A stretch of 64,000 nucleotides of DNA, taken from Pseudomonas gingeri (GTDB taxonomy: Bacteria > Pseudomonadota > Gammaproteobacteria > Pseudomonadales > Pseudomonadaceae). Position 1 is the stretch's first letter, and each line of letters starts with the position of its first letter. The position numbers and the translations under genes are program-made. The DNA lies in NCBI RefSeq assembly GCF_013386115.1, contig NZ_JACAOR010000014.1, positions 62,001 to 126,000 on the forward strand, written 5' to 3'. This document shows, one piece after another, positions 57,160-64,000 of the stretch. Under the pieces are notes generated by a model. It saw only the letters and a program-made list of their open reading frames with translations. It ran no database searches and had not been told where the DNA came from.

Positions 57160-58203
57160 ATGACCCTTTCCGCTGTCCTGCCCACGCCTGAGCTTGAGCA
57201 GATCTGGTTTACCCGGTGCCCGGTGCCGACCGCCTCCGGCATCGCCTACAAGCTGGGGTGGTTGACCGAGGAGTTCGCCCCCGACGGCCTGCCGGTGTCC
57301 ACCCTGCAGGAGGCCCGCCAGTTGGGTCGTCATCATTACGATCACGACCTGCCGGGGCTGTTTCGCGAGGGCGGTAATGTGCCGGCCCTGGCCGCCCGCG
57401 CCGCCGGTGCGCCGAGCCGCCTGATCGGCCTGACCTGGATCGAGGAATGGCAGACCATCCTGGTCCGGCCGGACTCCGGCATCACCCGCCCCGAAGACTT
57501 GCGCGGCAAGCGCCTGGCCTTGCCGGCCTGGGGCGACAACCGTCCCGGCAGCATCGCCCGGGCCATGAGCCTGCACGGCTACAAGGGCGCGCTGAGCCTG
57601 GCCGGCCTGGGCTTTGATGATGTGGAACTGGTGGAAGTGGCGTTGCAGGACCAGGAGCTGGCGGCCGATCCGCGCCAGGGCTTGCAGCGCCTGTGGTCCG
57701 GCCTGGATTACCTGGTGCGTGGCGAGGTCGACGCGGTGTACGTCAAGGGCGCCTCGGCGGCCGACGCGGCACGGCGCCTGGGGCTGGTGGTGGGCATTGA
57801 CCTGGACCTGATCGCCGAGCCGCGCTACCGCATCAACAACGGCACGCCGCGGCCGATTACCGTCCACCAGAGCCTGCTGGATAACCACTTCGACCTGGTG
57901 GTGCGCTTTCTCGCGCAGACCCTCAACGCCGCCGACTGGGCGGCGAACAATCGCGACGGCCTGAACGCGATTCTCGAAGAAGAAACCCGTGCCGGCAGTA
58001 CCGGCGTGGCCGAGGCCTATCGCGGCGATTTCCACACCACCCTGGCGCCGGACCTGTCGACCCAGCGTTTGGACTTCCTTGGTGTGCAGAAGGATTTCCT
58101 CTACCTGCACGGCTTCCTGGAACGTGATTTTACCATCGCCGACTGGGTCGATCCGCGTCCCCTGCAAGCTGCCCATGAACTGCTGGCCAAGCGCCGCGCC
58201 TGA
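57160..58203 (+). CDS. DszB-like desulfinase homologue (3), Cys-His-Arg intact
   Basis: A 347-residue cytoplasmic protein, third DszB-like paralogue. Cys20 (FTRCPVPTA), His59 (HHYDH) and Arg69 (LFREGGNVPA) match the DszB triad with the same His-to-Arg spacing of 10. No signal peptide. Starts at ATG 57160 with GGAG upstream; an alternative ATG is at 57148. First gene of a plus-strand operon with a class II aldolase-fold protein, an SsuD-like monooxygenase and a peptide-type importer. Substrate likely differs from the minus-strand pair because identity is low. Confidence 0.77.
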   Translation: MTLSAVLPTPELEQIWFTRCPVPTASGIAYKLGWLTEEFAPDGLPVSTLQEARQLGRHHYDHDLPGLFREGGNVPALAARAAGAPSRLIGLTWIEEWQTILVRPDSGITRPEDLRGKRLALPAWGDNRPGSIARAMSLHGYKGALSLAGLGFDDVELVEVALQDQELAADPRQGLQRLWSGLDYLVRGEVDAVYVKGASAADAARRLGLVVGIDLDLIAEPRYRINNGTPRPITVHQSLLDNHFDLVVRFLAQTLNAADWAANNRDGLNAILEEETRAGSTGVAEAYRGDFHTTLAPDLSTQRLDFLGVQKDFLYLHGFLERDFTIADWVDPRPLQAAHELLAKRRA

Positions 58204-58218
58204 ACCTGGAGAACCCCC

Positions 58219-58950
58219 ATGACTGCCATTGTCCACGCCCAACCGATCAGCCAAGAACTGCAGGCCTTTGTCGACAAGGTGCTGCTGGAAGCCGAAGAGG
58301 CCTTCACCGTATTCCGCGAAACCAACACCATCACCGCCAATGGCACCGTCGGCTTTATCGAGCGGGTGCCGGGTCAGGATCTGCTGGTATCGGTCAACTA
58401 CGGCGGCCCGTGGAATTACCGCAAGCCGCTGCAAGCCACCGTCACTGACTTTGCCGGCAATGTCATTCTCGGCAAGGGCAAGGGCGGCCTGGGACGCTAC
58501 ACCAAACTGTTCCAGCAGCACGCGGATGTGACCACCGTGTCCCACGTGCATTCGCCATACCTTGGCGCCTGGGCCCAGACCCACCGCACCTTGCCATTCC
58601 ACTACGTACCGGTGCAACGCTACCAGCTGGCCCGGGAACTGCCGGTGTACATCGACCGCCGCCAGCAGGAGGTGGATTTCATCCTCGACAAGATCGCCGA
58701 AAACCCCTTCAACCTGGCGATCCTCGAAGCCAACGGCGGCTCCACCGTGTGGGGCAAGCAAGGGCTGCGGGCCACCGCGGAATTCATCCTGTTGCTGGAG
58801 GAGGGGGCACAGCTGCAATTGCTCGCGGATGCCCTCGGTGGTTCCCGCCCTTATGGTCCGGGCGTGTTGACCCAGCAGTGGAAAATGAGCGGCCTGTTCG
58901 AGCAAGCCACGGAGTTGGGCCTGGTGCCGGCTATCGACCGCCGCAACTAA
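58219..58950 (+). CDS. Class II aldolase/adducin-fold protein
   Basis: A 243-residue protein with the metal motif SHVHSPYLGAW (His-x-His) of class II aldolases and the GLGRYTKLFQQHADVTT region. Members split or epimerise sugar phosphates and related hydroxy-carbonyl compounds. It sits 15 bases after the DszB-like gene and 66 before the SsuD-like gene, suggesting it handles the carbon skeleton after desulfurisation. It has shorter loops than fuculose-phosphate aldolases; the substrate is not evident. Confidence 0.8.
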   Translation: MTAIVHAQPISQELQAFVDKVLLEAEEAFTVFRETNTITANGTVGFIERVPGQDLLVSVNYGGPWNYRKPLQATVTDFAGNVILGKGKGGLGRYTKLFQQHADVTTVSHVHSPYLGAWAQTHRTLPFHYVPVQRYQLARELPVYIDRRQQEVDFILDKIAENPFNLAILEANGGSTVWGKQGLRATAEFILLLEEGAQLQLLADALGGSRPYGPGVLTQQWKMSGLFEQATELGLVPAIDRRN

Positions 58951-58959
58951 TTCCGCCTG

Positions 58960-58986
58960 CGGGGGCCGGTCAACCGGCTCCCACGG
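58960..58986. repeat. Degenerate single REP-type palindrome
   Basis: GGGGGCCGGTCAACCGGCTCCC between the aldolase-fold and SsuD-like genes, shortened relative to the others. Confidence 0.45.
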
Positions 58987-59016
58987 GGGTATCGGCTTAC
59001 TTCAAGGACGTTTCTC

Positions 59017-60204
59017 ATGGCTGTGAAAATTCTCTGGTACCTCACTACGCCCGACGGCCCCTATCCATGGGAACCGGAAGGACGCTGGAAAACCGATTTC
59101 CAGCATCTCAAGCAGCTTGCCGTCGCCAGCGATCGCCTGGGTTACTACGGTTCGCTGCTCGGCTCCAGCCCCAATGAAAGCCTGGCGGTGGCGGCTTCGC
59201 TGATCGACGCGACCCAGCGCCTGCGCTTTCTCGTGGCCCAGCACCCGGGCGAGCTGTCGCCGGCGGTCCTGGCCAAATGGGCACTGACCTTTGATCAGTT
59301 CTCCAACGGTCGCCTGCTGTTCAATGTGGTCAACGGCAACGATGCCGGCCTGGCGACGCTGGGCGTGCACTATCCCCATGACGAGCGTTATGCGTTCAGC
59401 CTGGAATACTGGCGGGCGTTCCAGGGGTTCTATGCCGGCGACACCCGCGGTTATGACGGCCAGTACGTCAAGCTCGCGCCACGTGCGCCGGGCGCGGCCG
59501 GCCATCCCCTGGGAGGGTGGCATCCGCCTTGCCAGAAACCCGGCATCCCACTGTGGGGCGCCGGTACGTCGGGGCCGGGCGTGGAGCATTCGGTGCAATT
59601 GCTCGACGTGTACCTGAGTTTCGCCAATACGCCACCGAAGCTGGGGGACAAGTTCCGCAAGGTCGCCGCCGAAGCGGCGAAGATCGGTCGTGAACTGACC
59701 TTCGGCACCCGTCTGCAAATCATCGTGCGCGAGACCGAGGAAGAGGCCTGGGCCCACGCCGAAAAACTGCTGCAACGCACTTCGCTGCAAACCGCGCGCA
59801 ATGCCATCGAGCGCCAGTTGCCAGCCGGCGTGAGCTTCGACGACTTCCACAGCGACGATCCGCAGACCCAGCGCAACGTCGAGACCATCCGCGCCGGGCG
59901 CCTGCCGACCGCGCGTGAGCTGGAGATCTACCCCAACGTCTGGCTCGGCCCCAGCCTGTTTGGTTTCAACATCCTCGGCCCCGCCGCCGGCACCTACCTG
60001 GTGGGCAGCGCCGAACAGGTCGCCGAACGCATTCGCGAGTACGAGGCCCAGGGTACCTCGGCCTTTATCCTGTCCGGTTTCCCGCTGATCGATGAAGCCC
60101 ACCGCGTGGCCGATCTGTTGTTCCCGTTGCTGGAGCTGGACCATGGCTTCGATGTGCCGCGCCTGGGCGTGACGCAGAAGACCACGCAGCGCGAAGAGGC
60201 ATGA
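59017..60204 (+). CDS. SsuD-like FMNH2-dependent monooxygenase (LLM class) (2)
   Basis: A 395-residue luciferase-like enzyme beginning MAVKILWYLTTPDGPYPWEPEGRW. Marks: LRFLVAQHPGELSP, FSNGRLLFNVVNGNDAGL and the closing TYLVGSAEQVAERIREYEAQGTSAFILSGFPL. Close to alkanesulfonate monooxygenases. It differs from the copy at 50644 by an insertion around residues 155-180 (APRAPGAAGHPLGGWHPPCQ), so it may accept another sulfonate. It precedes the peptide-type importer with 0 bases to the next ATG. Needs a separate flavin reductase. Confidence 0.9.
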   Translation: MAVKILWYLTTPDGPYPWEPEGRWKTDFQHLKQLAVASDRLGYYGSLLGSSPNESLAVAASLIDATQRLRFLVAQHPGELSPAVLAKWALTFDQFSNGRLLFNVVNGNDAGLATLGVHYPHDERYAFSLEYWRAFQGFYAGDTRGYDGQYVKLAPRAPGAAGHPLGGWHPPCQKPGIPLWGAGTSGPGVEHSVQLLDVYLSFANTPPKLGDKFRKVAAEAAKIGRELTFGTRLQIIVRETEEEAWAHAEKLLQRTSLQTARNAIERQLPAGVSFDDFHSDDPQTQRNVETIRAGRLPTARELEIYPNVWLGPSLFGFNILGPAAGTYLVGSAEQVAERIREYEAQGTSAFILSGFPLIDEAHRVADLLFPLLELDHGFDVPRLGVTQKTTQREEA

Positions 60205-61764
60205 ATGATGAGTGACGGATTTTCCCGCCGGGCATTTCTCGGCCACGGCCTGGCCATCGGCGGCGGTCTGCTGCTCGGTGGCTGCGATAGCGGCGCGGCC
60301 ACCCGGGGCGCTTCGGTGCTGGCCGGCAAGCCCGTCAGTGGCGGGCGCCTGCGCGTCGGCATTATCGATGGCGACCAATCCGGCAACCTCGATGCCCATA
60401 AACCGGTAGGCGGCGGGATCATTCGTGGCTGGGCCCTGTACAGCAAGTTCTGGGAATGGAACACCGACGTCAGCACGCGCCTGGCCCTGGCCGAGTTCGC
60501 CGAGCCGAATGCCGACGCCAGCGCCTGGACCATTCGCCTCAAGCCGGGCCTGGAATTCCATCATGGCAAGAGCATCGGCGCCGATGACATGCTGTTTTCG
60601 TTGTTGCGCCTGACCGATCCCAAGCTGGCCTCACCCTTTGCCGGCCTGGTCGGCGCCATCGACCGCAATGCCTTGCGCAAGCTGGATGAGCGCACCATCG
60701 AAATCCGTTTCCAGCAGGGCCAGAGCTTTTTTCCGCTGGATGAAACCCTGATCAGCTTTGGTGGCATCGTCCCCACCGACTACGATCCGGTCAGCAATCC
60801 GGTGGGCGCCGGCCCCTACAGGCTCAAGCGCTTCGTACCCGGCCAGCGCTCGCTGTACACGCGTTTCGAGAATTACTACAAGCCCGGCCAACCCTATGCC
60901 GATGAACTGGAAATCATCGAGTTCAAGGACCAGGTGTCCCGCGTGGCCGCGTTGCGCGCCGGGCAGATCGACGTTGCCAGCGGCGTGCAGGCTGAGCACA
61001 GCGCCTTGCTCAAGGCCGATTCGCGCCTGTCGCTGTGTGTGTCGCCGAGCACCTCGTTTACCGGTTTCAACCTGAACCTGGCCAAGCCGCCGTTCGACGA
61101 CGTGCGGGTGCGCCAGGCGTTTCGCCTGCTGGCGGATCGGCAGGAACTGGTGGACCGTGGCCTCAACGGCTTCGGGCGCATCGCCAACGACCTGTATTCG
61201 CCCCACGATCCGACCTACAACCACGCGATTGCGCAACGTCCCCATGACCTGGAGCAGGCGCGCTCGCTGCTGCGCCAGGCCGGGCAGACGGATTTGCGGG
61301 TGGAGCTGACCACCACGCCCGGGCCCGGGGTCAACGCCGCGCTGGTGTTTGCCCAGCAGGCGAAAAAGGCCGGGGTCGAGGTGCGTGTCCGCCAGGTCGA
61401 TGGCGCCGTATTCAATGGTCCGCAACGCGAGCAATGGCAAGTGTCGCCAGGCTCGACACCGGCACGGGGCTTTCTCGCTTCGGCGCTGCACAACGACGCG
61501 CCGCTGGCGATCTACAACCGCAGCAATTTCCATGATCCACGCTTTGCCAGCTTGTACCGCCAGGCGCTGGCCCAACCCGACCTGGAACTGCGCAAAGGCC
61601 TGGTTCATGAGGCCCAGCAGATCCAGCACGAGCGCGGTGGTCTGCTGATCTGGGGATTCAACGATGTGCTCGACGCGGCCTCGGTGAAGGTGGGGGGCCT
61701 CGGGCCCGAGCAGACCACCTTCGCGTCCTGGCGTTTTGACGAGTTGTGGTTGAACCATGTCTGA
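60205..61764 (+). CDS. ABC transporter substrate-binding lipoprotein, family 5, Tat signal
   Basis: A 519-residue peptide-type binding protein. The N-terminus has the twin-arginine motif SRRAFLGHG, a hydrophobic stretch and a lipobox LLGGC, so it is likely exported by Tat and lipid-anchored. Family-5 marks include GLEFHHGKSIGADDMLFSL and NPVGAGPYRLKRF. Starts at ATG 60205 directly after the SsuD-like stop. Works with the permeases at 61757 and 62812 and the ATPase at 63636. In this context it probably brings in a sulfur-containing peptide or conjugate. Confidence 0.88.
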   Translation: MMSDGFSRRAFLGHGLAIGGGLLLGGCDSGAATRGASVLAGKPVSGGRLRVGIIDGDQSGNLDAHKPVGGGIIRGWALYSKFWEWNTDVSTRLALAEFAEPNADASAWTIRLKPGLEFHHGKSIGADDMLFSLLRLTDPKLASPFAGLVGAIDRNALRKLDERTIEIRFQQGQSFFPLDETLISFGGIVPTDYDPVSNPVGAGPYRLKRFVPGQRSLYTRFENYYKPGQPYADELEIIEFKDQVSRVAALRAGQIDVASGVQAEHSALLKADSRLSLCVSPSTSFTGFNLNLAKPPFDDVRVRQAFRLLADRQELVDRGLNGFGRIANDLYSPHDPTYNHAIAQRPHDLEQARSLLRQAGQTDLRVELTTTPGPGVNAALVFAQQAKKAGVEVRVRQVDGAVFNGPQREQWQVSPGSTPARGFLASALHNDAPLAIYNRSNFHDPRFASLYRQALAQPDLELRKGLVHEAQQIQHERGGLLIWGFNDVLDAASVKVGGLGPEQTTFASWRFDELWLNHV

Positions 61765-62815
61765 GCCCTCGTGCAACTCCCCACGTACCCCGGCATGGCT
61801 GGCATGGTTTATCGGGCGCCTGGGCTATGGCCTGCTCACGGCCTGGGTCATCAGCCTGGTGGTATTTATCGCCACCCAGGCGCTGCCCTCGGACCCGGCG
61901 CGAGTGATCCTCGGCCCGGATGCGCCGTTGGCAAGCATCCTGACCCTGCAACGCCAACTGGGGCTGGACCAGCCGATCCTGTGGCAATACCTGCGCTGGC
62001 TCGGCGCCGCGTTGAGCGGCGACCTTGGCGTGTCGCTGGATTCCGGCGCTCCGGTCGGCCGCATCCTGTGGGGGCGTTTTGGCTATACCCTGGCCCTGTT
62101 GGCCGGGGTGATCGCCGTAGTGGTGCCGGCGGCGCTGGCACTCGGTGTGGCGCTGGCGCTGCGCCGGGACAGTCGGCTGGATCGCTGGAGCCTGTCGTTG
62201 CTGATCTTTCTCAAGGCCACCCCGGGATTCCTGCTGGCGATTGGCCTGGTGTTGCTGTTTTCCATGCCGCACATGGATTTCTTGCCCGCGGTGTCGATCC
62301 TCGATCCCGACCAGGCGCTGCTGCGTCAGCTCAAGTTTCTGATACTGCCGGTATCGGCCCTGAGCCTCGGCGCATTGCCTTACCTCACGCGCATGGTGCG
62401 CGCGGCGATGATCGAGGCCCTGGAGTCCGATTATGTGATTGCCGCGCGGCTGCGCGGCATTCCCCATCGACGCATCGTGTGGGGCCACACCTTGCCCAAC
62501 GCGTTGGTGCCGGCAATCCAGGGCGTGGCGCTGACCTTGCGCACGCTGATCGGCGGCGCGGTACTGGCCGAAGTGATCTTCAGCTACCCCGGTATCGGCA
62601 CGGCCCTTCACGCGGCGATCCAGATGCGCGACCTGCCGATGATCCAGGCGATCGTGCTGGTGACCACCCTGGCGGTGGTGCTGATCAACCTGCTGGCCGA
62701 CCTGTTCACCGTGCTGCTCACACCCAAATTGCGTACCGCGCGCCGGGTCACGATGATTCAACGCAACCGGCGGGGTATCACCCCGTGGTGGCGCCGCTCC
62801 CGAGGTGATGCATGA
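61757..62815 (+). CDS. ABC transporter permease, DppB type
   Basis: A 352-residue permease with an N-terminal helix, ILGPDAPLASILTLQRQLGLDQPILWQYL and coupling motif IAARLRGIPHRRIVWGHTLPNALVP. Overlaps the binding-protein gene by 8 bases and the next permease by 4 (ATGA). Confidence 0.9.
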   Translation: MSEPSCNSPRTPAWLAWFIGRLGYGLLTAWVISLVVFIATQALPSDPARVILGPDAPLASILTLQRQLGLDQPILWQYLRWLGAALSGDLGVSLDSGAPVGRILWGRFGYTLALLAGVIAVVVPAALALGVALALRRDSRLDRWSLSLLIFLKATPGFLLAIGLVLLFSMPHMDFLPAVSILDPDQALLRQLKFLILPVSALSLGALPYLTRMVRAAMIEALESDYVIAARLRGIPHRRIVWGHTLPNALVPAIQGVALTLRTLIGGAVLAEVIFSYPGIGTALHAAIQMRDLPMIQAIVLVTTLAVVLINLLADLFTVLLTPKLRTARRVTMIQRNRRGITPWWRRSRGDA

Positions 62816-63639
62816 GTGCTCGTCGATGGTTGGCTGAACCGCAAACCCGCAAGGGCGGCTGGATTACCTTACTGGTGATTGCCTTTGCCCTGCTGGGGCC
62901 GTGGCTGGCGCCCCATGGCTCGACGGACATGGTCGGCCCGGTCTATGGCGCACCCGCGAACGGCGCGTGGCTGGGTCATGATTTCCTGGGGCATGACGTG
63001 CTGTCACGGCTGCTCAGCGGCGGCTTGTCGGTGCTGTGGATGTCGGTGGCGGCGGCCAGCATCGCCCTGGCTGTGGGCAGCACCCTGGGCTTGCTGGCGG
63101 GGTTGTCGCGGCGCCGGCTGGACCAGTTGATCACCTGGTCGGCGGATGTGTCGCTGGCGTTTCCCGACCTGATCCTGGTGCTGCTGATCGTCTCCATGCT
63201 GGGGCGCGCGCCGTGGCTGATCGTGTTGACCGTCTCCATCGCGTTCATCCCCGGCGTGATCCGTCTGGCGCGGGCCAGTGCGGTAGCGGTGGCGGGGCAG
63301 GAGTTCGTCGAGGCGGCGCAGATGATGGGGTATTCGCGGCGACGCATTCTGTTCAAGGAGATCCTGCCGAACATCCTCACGCCGCTGCTGGTGCACTTCG
63401 GCAACATGCTGACCTGGGGTGTCGGAATGCTCTCCGGCCTGAGTTTTCTCGGCTACGGCGTGGCGCCGCCCACGGCGGACTGGGGCCTGATGATCAATGA
63501 AAACCAGGCCGGCCTGCTGGTGCAGCCGTGGGCCGTATTGGCGCCGGCGGTACTGATCGGCGTGTTTGCCTACGGCACCAATATCCTCGCCGAAGGCATC
63601 GGCCGCAGCAGCGCACGGATGGGAGAAAAACAGCCATGA
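62812..63639 (+). CDS. ABC transporter permease, DppC type
   Basis: A 275-residue permease with HDFLGHDVLSRLLSGG after the first helix and coupling motif FVEAAQMMGYSRRRILFKEILPNILTP. Start overlaps the preceding stop; its stop overlaps the ATPase start. Confidence 0.9.
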   Translation: MSARRWLAEPQTRKGGWITLLVIAFALLGPWLAPHGSTDMVGPVYGAPANGAWLGHDFLGHDVLSRLLSGGLSVLWMSVAAASIALAVGSTLGLLAGLSRRRLDQLITWSADVSLAFPDLILVLLIVSMLGRAPWLIVLTVSIAFIPGVIRLARASAVAVAGQEFVEAAQMMGYSRRRILFKEILPNILTPLLVHFGNMLTWGVGMLSGLSFLGYGVAPPTADWGLMINENQAGLLVQPWAVLAPAVLIGVFAYGTNILAEGIGRSSARMGEKQP

Positions 63640-64000
63640 ACGCCATCACCGAAATCGATACCGGAGTGCTGGAGGTCCGTGACCTGCGCGTGGAGTTGGC
63701 GGGGCAGGTGGATGTGCTATCCGGTATCTCGTTCAACCTGCGGGCCGGGGAAATCCTTGGCCTGGTCGGAGAGTCGGGCTCGGGCAAGACCACCCTCGCG
63801 ACGGCGCTGCTGGCCCACGCCCGGCGCGGTGCACGGATTGTCGGCGGTCAGGTGCGGGTGGGGGGCGAGGCGCTGTTGAGCCTCGAAGGTGAAGCCTTGC
63901 GCCGCGCCCGTGGCAGCCTGATCGGCTATGTCGCCCAGGATCCGGCCACGGCGTTGAACCCTGCGCTGCGCATCGGCAGCCTGTTGCGTGAAACCCTGGC
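63636..64000 (+). CDS. ABC transporter ATP-binding protein, DppD type (5' part only)
   Basis: The first 121 residues are in the window: MNAITEIDTGVLEVRDLRVEL, Walker A VGESGSGKTTLA and Q-loop YVAQDPATALNP. It continues past the window edge. ATGA overlap with the DppC-type gene shows tight coupling. It may be a single or a duplicated ATPase. Confidence 0.88.
   Translation, partial: MNAITEIDTGVLEVRDLRVELAGQVDVLSGISFNLRAGEILGLVGESGSGKTTLATALLAHARRGARIVGGQVRVGGEALLSLEGEALRRARGSLIGYVAQDPATALNPALRIGSLLRETL

Overview
This window reads as a Pseudomonas chromosome, most likely of the fluorescens group. The evidence is high GC, a gacA-uvrC-pgsA-tRNA-Gly(GCC) block with a TTG-started gacA, many inverted 'GGAGCCGGCTTGCCGGCGAT'-type extragenic palindromes, and typical pseudomonad gene sets (yejABEF, ctlX, GntP/3-hydroxybutyrate locus). 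No phage, insertion sequence, rRNA or CRISPR array is visible. The identification comes from sequence recall, not from a search.

Layout. 0-8 kb: a minus-strand run with an oxygenase (2OG/Fe), an M24-fold protein resembling DddP, a Tat-exported peptide-type binding protein and a permease cut by the window edge, then a LysR regulator and an MFS carrier. 8-15 kb: a LysR regulator and a catabolic operon (aldehyde dehydrogenase, MFS carrier, enolase-superfamily enzyme, GMC oxidoreductase). A 53-bp sequence (48/53 identical) lies upstream of both the binding-protein gene and the aldehyde dehydrogenase operon, so the two units are probably co-regulated. 15-19.5 kb: Lrp regulator, CtlX-like hydrolase, arginine succinyltransferase-like protein, delta-60 repeat protein. 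19.5-25.5 kb: acetoacetate and 3-hydroxybutyrate use with a sigma-54 promoter and a sigma-54 activator. 25.5-31 kb: yejABEF. 31-33.3 kb: ppiC and a DAHP synthase preceded by an aromatic-rich leader peptide and terminator, i.e. an attenuator. 33.3-35.3 kb: nitrilase, GNAT, two divergent HTH regulators. 35.4-38.7 kb: gacA, uvrC, pgsA, tRNA-Gly. 39-40.6 kb: DJ-1 family protein and TetR.

40.7-64 kb is the most interesting part: an organosulfur-scavenging island. It holds an SsuBC-like ABC importer without a binding protein, two TonB receptors, two SsuD-like flavin monooxygenases, three DszB-like desulfinase homologues (easily mistaken for ABC binding proteins), an SfnB/DszC-like flavoprotein, a heterodimeric ABC exporter with one degenerate ATP site, a class II aldolase-fold protein and a Dpp-type peptide importer that runs off the window. 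Five transcription units each have a -24/-12 (sigma-54) promoter with exact GG/GC spacing. Upstream of each lies a palindrome of the form GGTGCTGCTnnAGCAGCACC, proposed here as the enhancer site of an SfnR-type activator not encoded in the window. Together these look like one regulon that imports sulfur-containing organics, cleaves C-S bonds to release sulfite and disposes of the carbon skeleton.
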